A DNA stretch of 61,991 bases. Origin: Pseudochelatococcus lubricantis. Lineage in GTDB: Bacteria > Pseudomonadota > Alphaproteobacteria > Rhizobiales > Beijerinckiaceae. Each line of letters starts with the position of its first letter. Position 1 is the stretch's first letter. Under the pieces are notes generated by a model. That model did no database searches. It was given only the letters and a program-made list of their open reading frames with translations, and was not told where the DNA came from. The position numbers were made by a program, and so were the translations under genes. Below are positions 54,336 to 61,991 of the stretch, one piece after another. The DNA is taken from assembly GCF_011762225.1 (NCBI RefSeq), contig NZ_JAASQI010000013.1:1-61991 (forward strand), read 5' to 3'.

Positions 54336-55217
54336 TTGGACATCGAAGACCTGCGGACCTTCGTGGAAGTTGCCGATGCTGGCGGGGTTTCGCCCGCCGC
54401 GCGGCGGCTCGACATATCCAAGTCGATGGTCAGCCGGCGCCTCATTCGGCTTGAAAAGGAATTGGGCGTGCAGCTGCTTGCCCGAACGACGCGCGGCGCC
54501 GCCCTCACGGAGGCCGGGATCACCTTCCGCGAACACGCCGCAAAAGTCTGCGCCGAGATCGACATTGCCAGGGAGGCGATATTACCTGGCGGCGACCTTC
54601 GCGGTCGGCTGAGGATCGCAGCTCCGCTTACATTCGGTCCGACGCATTTCGCCCCGGTGCTCGCATCCCTGGCGCAGCGTCATCCGGAGTTGCAGGTTCA
54701 AGCCAGCTATACCGATCGGTTCGTTGACCTGATCGCAGAAGGTTTCGACTGCGCGATACGGGTCGGCCATCTTCCCGACTCCAACATGCTGGCAAGGCGC
54801 GTCGGCTGGACCTCCGCCAAGTACGTTGCAACGCCGGACTACATCAAAAAGCACGGCTCGCCCGAGACGCCGGAGGAACTTCTCACGCATGAGGTTGTCA
54901 TGCAGGGAACTGAAACCTGGTTGGTGATGGATGGGGACAAGATCGTCACGCTGAAACCGCAGGGGCGCTTCAAAGCCGACAATGCCGTGGCTCTCGTGGC
55001 GGCAGCACTTGCCGGGATTGGGCTAGCCGGTGTCCCTGAAGAATTGATCAGGGAGCATCTGGTTTCCGGCGCGTTGGTTCCGGTCATGACGCGCTATCCG
55101 CCCGCCAAATTGGGCATCTATGTCGTCCGGCCGCCAGGGCTGCATCCCTCACGCAAGATACGGGTGCTCACCGAGATGCTAATCGAGTGCTTTGAAGATT
55201 TTTCGACACGTCGTTAA
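54336..55217 (+). CDS. LysR-family transcriptional regulator (paralogue 1)
   Basis: A 293-residue LysR protein: LDIEDLRTFVEVADAGGVSP, helix-turn-helix RRLDISKSMVSRRLIRLEKE, then the CrgA-type effector domain with YTDRFVDLIAEGFDCAIRVG. I propose the TTG at 54336, with AGGA upstream, because the paralogue at 59924 begins at the matching position with a GTG; an ATG at 54285 is the alternative. Divergent from the YcaC-like gene, its probable target. Confidence 0.87.
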   Translation: MDIEDLRTFVEVADAGGVSPAARRLDISKSMVSRRLIRLEKELGVQLLARTTRGAALTEAGITFREHAAKVCAEIDIAREAILPGGDLRGRLRIAAPLTFGPTHFAPVLASLAQRHPELQVQASYTDRFVDLIAEGFDCAIRVGHLPDSNMLARRVGWTSAKYVATPDYIKKHGSPETPEELLTHEVVMQGTETWLVMDGDKIVTLKPQGRFKADNAVALVAAALAGIGLAGVPEELIREHLVSGALVPVMTRYPPAKLGIYVVRPPGLHPSRKIRVLTEMLIECFEDFSTRR

Positions 55218-55725
55218 GAATAGTTGTTCAGTATCAGAGTTTGCTGGTGCCCTATTGAGCCAGGCATGGAGGGATGCATTCAGGGAAAAATTCTGCACGG
55301 GAGCGCACGCACGACAGAGGCGAACCGTCGGGCAATACAAAATATAGCCAGGAGATACTGAGGGTTATTCCCAAAATTTAGCATGATAGCCTTGATAGGC
55401 CTCCCGTTCTGCGTTTTGCAACAGCGTTTCGCATTTGGGGAGACTATCCTGCCCGTATATGCTGGGCTAACTTCTACGCTGCACGAGTAAAATCCTGGGC
55501 AAGCCGCTTTCGAAATCGGTGTTCAACGGGGCTTTTATTGCAAAGTAAAGTGTAGTTCCCACTTTCCCGCATGCGTGGCAAAGTTTGCCTTGATCGGAGG
55601 AGAGGTGGGCGACCTGCCTTGGGAAGTTGAACCTCGTTTCCGGCAGCGTACGTAGTCCCGCAACCATTGCAGGGATGGTCTCTCGAACCGGATCTGGAAC
55701 GAGAAAACTAAACCCAGGAAATCAC
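55218..55725. other. Intergenic region without a recognisable gene
   Basis: About 500 bp between the LysR gene and the VOC gene. Short ORFs on both strands lack family features. The only notable item is CCCGCAACCAT at 55657-55667, identical to 11 bases at the tRNA-fMet 3' end (86-96), which may be chance. Confidence 0.5.
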
Positions 55726-56142
55726 ATGACAAATTTCGTCCATCGCCTCCATCATGTCGGTGTCGTTGTCAACGACCTGCAGGGCAGCCTTGACTGGTAT
55801 CGAGATAAGCTTGGTTTCGAGCACCAATATAGTTTCACTCTGCCTGGCGCGGAGGTGGCCATGCTCGTTCGTGGTGAAGCTCGACTGGAGATTATTCAAG
55901 TCGAAGGCGCTGCCCCCATGTCAAAAGAGCGAAAAGAAATCGAAACATTTCTGAAAATCCGTGGTATCAACCATTTTGCGCTCATTGTTGATGATCTGGA
56001 AGAAGCTGTAGCCGCTCTTGCGGCAAAGGGCGTTGAAATAGTTATACCTCCGTCCTCCGTACCCAACCATTCCGGTGATCGCTTCGCTTATATCCGCGAC
56101 AATGAGAGGATGCTGGTCGAGTTGTTTCAATCGGCGTCTTGA
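55726..56142 (+). CDS. VOC-family (glyoxalase-like) protein
   Basis: A 138-residue vicinal-oxygen-chelate protein with one glyoxalase fold: LHHVGVVVNDLQGSLDWYRD (His metal ligand), INHFALIVDDLEEAVAAL (second His), and a Glu ligand in ERMLVELFQ at the end. AGGA stands 8 bp before the ATG. The reaction is unknown; dimers of this size include glyoxalase I and methylmalonyl-CoA epimerase types. Confidence 0.87.
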   Translation: MTNFVHRLHHVGVVVNDLQGSLDWYRDKLGFEHQYSFTLPGAEVAMLVRGEARLEIIQVEGAAPMSKERKEIETFLKIRGINHFALIVDDLEEAVAALAAKGVEIVIPPSSVPNHSGDRFAYIRDNERMLVELFQSAS

Positions 56143-56307
56143 GAATGGGTTCTGCGATATCAGCCCAAGAATGCCTATCCAGCTTTAATGCCTATCCAGC
56201 TTTCCTCATTGTGCAACGCCGCGTCTGCATATGAGACGACCGATCCATCATCCCTGGATGTTTGGCACAGCGAAAGGCCGGCACCGGTGCGTATGGCTGT
56301 GCATGCG

Positions 56308-57879
56308 CTACCATGAGTATTTCAGTTCCGCTCGAACATAGTTGCTGTCACGGCCTCCGGCGTCGCGAAGCGCCGAGCCGACCTGGTAACGGACGGCCTC
56401 CAGCGACCCCGCGAGATTGGGATTGAAGCGGTAGTCCGCCTTGACCTGTAAATAGGCTCCGGTCCATGCCGACCCCTGACCCGCCGTGCCGGCCACGGGA
56501 AGGCTTGGCAGCGTGTAGACAGCGTCCTGTGTCGTCTGTCGCCAGAGCAGTCCGACCCCAGCCATCAGGGTCAGGTCTTCTGTCGGCTGAACGGTGACCG
56601 ATGGTTTGATGTGGACGAGGTTAGCGTATCCGGTATGACCGCCGAGCGAGAAATAGAAGCCGTTCGGAAACAGCGGATTGAAGGTGCCGAGCGTGCCATC
56701 ACTTGCGTCCCGGTCGCCCGACGCCACGTCGAACTGCATACCGATCCGCGGCGACCAGGTGAGATCCTCGAAGGTGTAGCCGGTCCTCGCACCCACGGCC
56801 CAGGCCAGAATGTCGGCTGAGCCGACCTTGCCAATCTGTCCCATCGCCTCCGCATCCCAGTCGAAACCGGCATATTTGCCGGCCGTCCGGATATTGAGGA
56901 TATGCCTGTCTTCCTCACCCGACGCGGTGAGAAAAGTGGCGTTCTTGCGCTGATAAAGCGCGTAGTAGGCCGACGCCACGACCGTCGGCGAGAGCTGCCG
57001 CTCCACGCGGGCCCCGCTGAACATTGCATCGCCGCTCGATCTATCATCGAAAGGGCGGTCGTCCCAATACTGAACGGGCCGGCTGACAAGACCATAGAAG
57101 CGCCATGCGTCCGTCTCCCACCCGGCCCAGACAGCATCGAATGACTGGCGGACATTCGGCCCATCGCGTACCGACACGAACCGCTCCAGATCAAACGCGA
57201 AGTCTTGACGGCCGACCCTTACCCTGAACGTTCCGGCGTCAGTCTTCTGCGTATAGCCGATGAATGCTTGCCGAAGATCAAATCGGTTTGCGTCGTTGGG
57301 GCCGATCACTTTCTTGTCGAATGCACGCACATCCTCGAACTGCGTGAACACTTGCCAGTTTTCATTCAGGTGAGCATCGATATGGAACTGCGCGCGCTGT
57401 AACCAGTAGGAGTCTCTGGGATTTGCACGCACGGTTCCGAAAGCCGGCGCATCACTGACTTCGAATATTTCACGCAGATTGAGCCCGAACGAGATGTAGC
57501 TGTGGGGATTGGAGGAAAACAACGGAATGTATTTGAGACTGTCCAGCGGCTGGGTCCGCAGTTTCGGATCCGCGAGGACCGACCAGTCCTCCCGCGACCG
57601 GTCGGCTTTTATCGAGGGTCTCTCCTGCTTCAAGCGAGCATCATCCGCCAGGGCGGGCCGGTAGTCCCATTGAGCAAAGGCGAGGGCAGCAAGCGAAAGT
57701 AGCAGTAACCGCCCCCCGGAGAGGGACCGGCGCGCAACTGCTGATCCCACCTTCAGGCGATGGTGCTTCCAGCACAGTAGGGAACGGCCATGCGGCGAAA
57801 CCGGAGTCCAAGGAGCTTTTGAAATGGAACTGTTGGGGAAAGCGGAGAAAACCATTTCGCGGGATTCATTTTTCCCCAT
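56308..57879 (-). CDS. Outer-membrane beta-barrel porin, alginate-export family
   Basis: A 523-residue protein: an arginine-rich N-terminus followed by a hydrophobic signal-like stretch (GRLLLLSLAALAFAQWDYRP, about 56-75), then a barrel with the alginate_exp pattern (SYISFGLNLREIFEVSD, WLQRAQFHIDAHLNENWQVF, LRQAFIGYTQ) and a terminal aromatic residue (YVRAELKYSW). The start overlaps the amidohydrolase stop by 14 bp. The long pre-signal segment is unusual; an internal start near residue 50 would give a normal signal peptide. Confidence 0.82.
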   Translation of the reverse strand: MGKNESREMVFSAFPNSSISKAPWTPVSPHGRSLLCWKHHRLKVGSAVARRSLSGGRLLLLSLAALAFAQWDYRPALADDARLKQERPSIKADRSREDWSVLADPKLRTQPLDSLKYIPLFSSNPHSYISFGLNLREIFEVSDAPAFGTVRANPRDSYWLQRAQFHIDAHLNENWQVFTQFEDVRAFDKKVIGPNDANRFDLRQAFIGYTQKTDAGTFRVRVGRQDFAFDLERFVSVRDGPNVRQSFDAVWAGWETDAWRFYGLVSRPVQYWDDRPFDDRSSGDAMFSGARVERQLSPTVVASAYYALYQRKNATFLTASGEEDRHILNIRTAGKYAGFDWDAEAMGQIGKVGSADILAWAVGARTGYTFEDLTWSPRIGMQFDVASGDRDASDGTLGTFNPLFPNGFYFSLGGHTGYANLVHIKPSVTVQPTEDLTLMAGVGLLWRQTTQDAVYTLPSLPVAGTAGQGSAWTGAYLQVKADYRFNPNLAGSLEAVRYQVGSALRDAGGRDSNYVRAELKYSW

Positions 57880-59671
57880 GATAGCTGCCGAAGTATTTTA
57901 CGGGTGACCAGGCTGGAAGGATTTCGGGCAGTTTTGGCGAAAGAGCGCTATAGTCCTGTGCGCCATACACGACCTTGCCGTCCATAATCGTTAGGACAGA
58001 CGATATAGAGCTGATTTGCTCTTCCGGCACGGCGAAGTAATCCCTGTCGAGAACGGCGAAGTCAGCCAGCTTTCCCGGGGCGATTGTGCCTAGTTCGGCT
58101 TCTGCATTCATGAACCAGGCTGCCCCACTGGTGAACAGCTTCAGCGCTTCAGCACGGGAGAGCCGGTTGTTATCGGCGAGAACCTCCGAACCGGACACGG
58201 ACTTGCCGGACACCATCCAGCTTATCCCGACCCAAGGGTTGAACGTGGCTGCCCGGAAAGCGTCGGTGGTCATGGCCAGAGGGATGCCGCTATCCACGAG
58301 TTTGCGCAGACGCGGCGTCTCCAACGCCTTCTCGCGACTGTATGTCTTGATGAAGCCATCGGCGTGCAGCGCCATTTTGGCGTCCAGGGCGATACCGCCC
58401 CCCAGCGTCTTCACCCGATCGATGTTCTCCGGGCTGATGGTCTCCGCGTGTTCGAGACTCCATTTCAGGCCATGGAGCGGGATCGTTTCGTTCACCTTTT
58501 CAAGGCCATCGAGAAAGGGCGAGATGTTCTCGTTGTAGCTAACGTGCATGCGGAACGGGATGCGCCGCTGGACGAGCTTCATCACATCCTGCTCGACGAA
58601 GCGCCGCATCTTCTCGGGCTCGATGATGACCGCCGGACGGTCGAAGTTCTCATGATCGTGCACTTCCCCGCTCAGAACCTCCCCGGCACCGCGATATTCA
58701 TGGCCATGTGCCAGGGTGGGGTGCAGGTTTTGCCCCGGGCTTATCGGCGCCGTTTTCGTGATCGCCTCGATCTCCAGATCCACCATGTTCACCGGCCCGC
58801 CGTCGCCGAGTTGCAAGTCCACAAAGGGCATCCGCACATTGAGGCGGTTGTCTCGTGCGAGCACGGCTACCCGCGCCTGGGCCTCCGGGTATGGCCACCT
58901 GCCGCCGTTATCGATGATCGAGGTCACACCGGTCCGGTTCAGACCATGAACGCTGTAGACTATCGAACTCACTTGTTCGTCGAACGTGGGCTGCGGCACC
59001 ATGCCCTCAAGAGCAAGAAACAGCCAAGTATAGCCGTGGACAACGCCCGTGGGATTGCCGTGGCTGTCCTTCTCGAATTCGATGTCTGGCACCTTTGGGA
59101 ACCGCTCGGTGCCCACGCCAAGCGCTTCCATCGCCTGCTTGTTCAAGAAAGCGCGGTTATAGGCATATTGCACAATCATGGGATGGTCGGGCACGGCCTC
59201 GCGCAGCTCGGCCAGCGTGGGAAAGCGGTTCTCCTCAAATTGGTAGGGTGACCAGCCTCCGATCACCTTGACCCACTGCCCCTCAGGCGTTCGTTGGGCC
59301 TGCTCGCTGAGCATGGTCAATGCACGACGCAGCGTCGGCACGCCATCCCATCGAACACTGTAGTTATAGGCCAGGTCGTTGAGGACGTGCGTATGAGCAT
59401 CGATGATGCCGGGAATGAGTCTCCGACTGCGTGCATCAATCACTTTGGTAGCGGAATTCTTTAGACCGAGAATGTCCACATCCGATCCGACGGAATAGAT
59501 GCGGCCATTCCTGACGGCTAAAGCAGAAGCTTCGGCCTGCCTCGGGTTTCCGGTGAAGATCTTTGCATTGATAACGATCAGATCGGCGTCGGGTTGTTCT
59601 TGCGTGGTTTGCGCCTGAGCCGCAGAGAAAGAAGAAATCGTCACAAAGGCGATGAATAAATTTTTGAGCAT
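57866..59671 (-). CDS. Exported amidohydrolase (YtcJ-like, amidohydrolase family 3)
   Basis: A 601-residue metal-dependent hydrolase with a signal peptide (MLKNLFIAFVTISSFSAAQA). Metal-site motifs are IPGIIDAHTHVLND (about 88-101), MHVSYNENISPFLDG, the SLEHAETIS His and the late Asp in AMTTDAFRAATFNP. The C-terminal PGKLADFAVLDRDYF returns to the small beta domain. It is co-transcribed with the porin and divergent from the second LysR gene, suggesting a periplasmic hydrolase whose substrate enters through the porin. Confidence 0.87.
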   Translation of the reverse strand: MLKNLFIAFVTISSFSAAQAQTTQEQPDADLIVINAKIFTGNPRQAEASALAVRNGRIYSVGSDVDILGLKNSATKVIDARSRRLIPGIIDAHTHVLNDLAYNYSVRWDGVPTLRRALTMLSEQAQRTPEGQWVKVIGGWSPYQFEENRFPTLAELREAVPDHPMIVQYAYNRAFLNKQAMEALGVGTERFPKVPDIEFEKDSHGNPTGVVHGYTWLFLALEGMVPQPTFDEQVSSIVYSVHGLNRTGVTSIIDNGGRWPYPEAQARVAVLARDNRLNVRMPFVDLQLGDGGPVNMVDLEIEAITKTAPISPGQNLHPTLAHGHEYRGAGEVLSGEVHDHENFDRPAVIIEPEKMRRFVEQDVMKLVQRRIPFRMHVSYNENISPFLDGLEKVNETIPLHGLKWSLEHAETISPENIDRVKTLGGGIALDAKMALHADGFIKTYSREKALETPRLRKLVDSGIPLAMTTDAFRAATFNPWVGISWMVSGKSVSGSEVLADNNRLSRAEALKLFTSGAAWFMNAEAELGTIAPGKLADFAVLDRDYFAVPEEQISSISSVLTIMDGKVVYGAQDYSALSPKLPEILPAWSPVKYFGSYHGEK

Positions 59672-59923
59672 TTTACCCTCGTTCGACTGATCTTACGAAT
59701 TGCGGTGATGTGGAAGCCGACGTTTTACGGATGCGTGCGATGGACGAAGATGTGAATGGAAGCCGTTAGAAAGATTACGAACTAATTCCTATATTGGCGG
59801 TTCGTGAGGCACGGTGCGAGAATGCCCTCATGGGACAGACAGCGGCAGCGAAGTTGTCATTCCCTTCCTTGCCTTGGTAGCCCTCGGTCGTGTGAAGCCG
59901 TGTTGCAAGATAAGGAACGCCTT

Positions 59924-60832
59924 GTGGAACTTGAGGATCTAAGGATATTTGTCGAAGTTGCTCATGCGGGTGGAGTGTCGTCTGCCGCGCTGCGACTGGG
60001 CATCTCGAAGTCGATGGTTAGCCGGCGGATCACCAGGCTTGAGGAGCAACTCGGCGCACAGCTATTTGCAAGGACGACCCGTGGGATAGCGCTCACGGAA
60101 GCAGGCGCTACCTTCCGCGATTACGCAGCCAGGACCGCCGCCGAATTGGATCTGGTGCGCGAAACGATCCTGCCTGCCGGTGAGCTTCGAGGCCGCATGC
60201 GCGTAGCCGCGCCACTGTCATTTGGCCCGAGCTATTTTGCTCCTGTGCTCTCCCAGATGGCCAACCGGCACCCGCAACTACAAATCCTCTCTTCCTATAC
60301 TGATCGCTTCGTAGATCTCGTGGGAGAGGGCTTTGATTGCGCAATTCGGCTGGGGCATCTGTCGGACTCGAACCTCGTCGCGAGACGTATCGGACCGATC
60401 TTTGGCAAGCTGGTTGCCAGCCCTGCTTACATCGAAGCTCACGGTGCTCCCGCAACACCAGACGAGATTATGAATCACCAAGTCGTTATGCGGGACGCCG
60501 AGAAGTGGCAATTCATGAATGACGACGAGATTGTCACGGTGCGTCCTCAGGGACGCTTCATAGCTGATAACGCAATATCCCTCGTAGCGGCCGCTCTGGA
60601 CGGAGTTGGGGTCGCCTATCTGCCAGAACCGCTGGTCGCGGATCATATTAGTTCGGGTGCGCTGGTGCCAATCATGACGCATCATCCGATTCCGCCAGCC
60701 GGGATCTTCGTCGTGAGGCCGCCCGGCCAGTATCCCTCTCGAAAGGTGCGAACCCTCACTGAGATGCTGATAGAACGATTTGGAACCCCGCCCCTTAGCG
60801 AGGCCGCGTCGGCTAACGACAAGGTATTTTAA
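59924..60832 (+). CDS. LysR-family transcriptional regulator (paralogue 2)
   Basis: A 302-residue LysR protein closely similar to the one at 54336 (shared SKSMVSRR, ARTTRG, SYTDRFVDL and EGFDCAIR segments). GTG at 59924 has AGGA upstream and starts VELEDLRIFVEVAHAGGVSS; the longer frame adds an unlikely N-terminus. Divergent from the exported amidohydrolase gene, its probable target. Confidence 0.88.
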   Translation: MELEDLRIFVEVAHAGGVSSAALRLGISKSMVSRRITRLEEQLGAQLFARTTRGIALTEAGATFRDYAARTAAELDLVRETILPAGELRGRMRVAAPLSFGPSYFAPVLSQMANRHPQLQILSSYTDRFVDLVGEGFDCAIRLGHLSDSNLVARRIGPIFGKLVASPAYIEAHGAPATPDEIMNHQVVMRDAEKWQFMNDDEIVTVRPQGRFIADNAISLVAAALDGVGVAYLPEPLVADHISSGALVPIMTHHPIPPAGIFVVRPPGQYPSRKVRTLTEMLIERFGTPPLSEAASANDKVF

Positions 60833-60910
60833 CGATCGGTGCAGGGGAGCAGCATTCCGTGCACTGATGGCGTGAGACCCGACTGAAGCGAAAACGGTGC
60901 GAAGCCGCTC

Positions 60911-60950
60911 TAGAATCTGTCCTGTTTACGTTGAAACAGGACAGATTCTA
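60911..60950. repeat. Perfect 17-bp palindromic repeat at the araC 3' end
   Basis: TAGAATCTGTCCTGTTT, loop ACGTTG, and its exact complement. The last three bases (60948-60950, CTA) are the TAG stop codon of the minus-strand araC gene. Same element as at 19843 and 61862. It could double as a terminator for araC and the convergent LysR gene. Confidence 0.85.
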
Positions 60951-61844
60951 TGAGACCTGTGTGCGCATAGCGCGGCGATAGTTGCTGGGGCTCATGCGTC
61001 TGTGTTTCATGAAGATGCGCGCCAGAACCTGGTTTGATGAATATCCCACTTCCTGTGCGATCTCGGTGACGGGAAGGTCTGTTCGCTCAAGAAGCTCGCA
61101 GGCTTTCTCCAGCCTCAGTCGTGTCAAATAGACCCGTGGCGGCACGCCGACGCTCCGCTTGAACATGCGCGAGAAATGAAACGTCGACAGGCGCGCCTCT
61201 GCCGCCAGTTCGTCGAGACTGATATCCTCCGACAGCCTGGCGCGCATCATTTCTATGCACCGCCGTTCTGCCCAGGCGGCAAGACCGCCCCTGACAGTCA
61301 CGAGCGGGGAGCCAATCAGACGGCAGAGCTCCGCCAGAATCTCGCAGCCAGCAGCCTGGGCCAGAAGCCGCGAGGGGACCCCTTCCTCGTCACATAGCTG
61401 CCAGAGATGCTGGATCGCCGATCGTATCCTCGGTGACGCGAAGCTTCCCCGATAGAGCGAGTGAGAACCGAAGAAGAAAGTGCCGCCAGCAGCCTCCTCA
61501 ACAATGCTCTGCCATCGCGATACTGGAAAGGACAGACTTCGAAGCTGATGACGCTTTTCAACGAGGACCGTATTGGCAAAGTTCGGCGCAGCGACGAAAA
61601 AACCACCCCTCTGGCTGATGACATCGAAGCGTCCGGCCCCGAGATCGCCGATCACGCGGCTGCCGCCCGACAGGTCTTGATATAAAACGAGATCGGGAAC
61701 AGCAGGATCCGACATGTCCCCTGCAGGCTGGGCTGCCTCAAGCAGGTTCAGCATTCCTCCAGGAGATTTCATCGTTCGTACATAAGATGCGAGGTGCCCC
61801 TCGCTATACCACTGAGCAAACGATGAATAGGTAGGCGCGGTCAT
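60948..61844 (-). CDS. AraC-family transcriptional regulator
   Basis: A 298-residue regulator: N-terminal ligand domain and C-terminal pair of helix-turn-helices (about 195-298) with ISLDELAAEARLSTFHFSRM, FKRSVGVPPRVYLTRLRLEK and VTEIAQEVGYSSNQVLARIF, MSPSNYRR. The stop codon lies inside a palindromic repeat, and another copy of the repeat lies 17 bp upstream of its start, so the gene is bracketed by two copies. No target gene is visible in the window. Confidence 0.9.
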   Translation of the reverse strand: MTAPTYSSFAQWYSEGHLASYVRTMKSPGGMLNLLEAAQPAGDMSDPAVPDLVLYQDLSGGSRVIGDLGAGRFDVISQRGGFFVAAPNFANTVLVEKRHQLRSLSFPVSRWQSIVEEAAGGTFFFGSHSLYRGSFASPRIRSAIQHLWQLCDEEGVPSRLLAQAAGCEILAELCRLIGSPLVTVRGGLAAWAERRCIEMMRARLSEDISLDELAAEARLSTFHFSRMFKRSVGVPPRVYLTRLRLEKACELLERTDLPVTEIAQEVGYSSNQVLARIFMKHRRMSPSNYRRAMRTQVS

Positions 61845-61861
61845 TGTGTGCCTCTAACGCC

Positions 61862-61899
61862 AGAATCTGTCCTGTTTACGTTGGAACAGGACAGATTCT
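61862..61899. repeat. Palindromic repeat upstream of araC
   Basis: AGAATCTGTCCTGTTT, loop ACGTTG, and GAACAGGACAGATTCT; 15 of 16 positions pair, with a G-T at the top. Located between the araC start and the window end, where no further gene is visible in the last 90 bases. Confidence 0.85.
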
Positions 61900-61991
61900 A
61901 GGTCGTAGTGAGGAATTAACAAAGGGGATTCCCAACTTCGGGAGATCGTGATTCAAGGCTACATTTTGGAGCTCAGCCAGATGAACGATCA

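Overview
The window looks like a chromosomal (or large-replicon) segment of a GC-rich alphaproteobacterium of the order Hyphomicrobiales (Rhizobiales). The grounds are an initiator tRNA of alphaproteobacterial type, dense GntR/IclR/LysR-controlled catabolic operons with TRAP and ABC uptake systems, and small intergenic palindromes of a kind I associate with rhizobia and their relatives. I cannot name the genus from sequence alone.

Layout. (1) 19-7.7 kb: tRNA-fMet, a broken large serine recombinase whose frame runs into the antisense of the tRNA, and the eroded remains of a Mu-like prophage on the minus strand (MuB-like ATPase, GemA, Mor-like activator, gpT, gpI, gpG). At least four of these genes carry frameshifts, stops or deletions. 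(2) 7.9-19.6 kb: a catabolic island with an aldehyde dehydrogenase, a GntR regulator, five further dehydrogenases and a TRAP transporter (DctQ, DctM, DctP). Three copies of a structured, RNA-like element (A, B, C) are scattered in its intergenic spaces. (3) 20.1-24.5 kb: a RuBisCO-like protein, a DUF1537 kinase and a D-apionate oxidoisomerase-like enzyme with their own GntR regulator. This matches the known D-apionate route. A shared operator-like motif lies upstream of both the first gene and the regulator. (4) 24.6-29.0 kb: amidase, dipeptide-type binding protein and divergent IclR. (5) 29-32.4 kb: a graveyard of IS5-family remnants, a possible Cas3 fragment, repeats and a second IclR gene. 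(6) 32.4-40.9 kb: a divergent cluster with a DapA/aldolase-family enzyme, ABC ATPase and FAD oxidoreductase on the minus strand, and binding protein, two permeases, DhaK and DhaL on the plus strand. The IclR regulator at 30.6 kb probably controls it, because a near-identical motif precedes both. (7) 41.0-45.8 kb: IS3 remnant, LysR regulator and a complete iron-siderophore/cobalamin-type ABC importer. (8) 46-62 kb: stress and detoxification genes (quinone reductase, GST, Kef antiporter, LLM flavoprotein, isochorismatase-like hydrolase, VOC protein), several truncated hydrolase relics, two paralogous LysR genes each divergent from a hydrolase, an exported amidohydrolase coupled to an outer-membrane porin, and an AraC regulator framed by two palindromic repeats.

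The genes work mainly as plant-matter and organic-acid catabolism modules: uptake (TRAP or ABC), a chain of dehydrogenases or kinase plus lyase, and a dedicated local regulator. The least explained signal is the three-copy structured element of region 2, whose copies differ mostly by changes that keep predicted stems paired.
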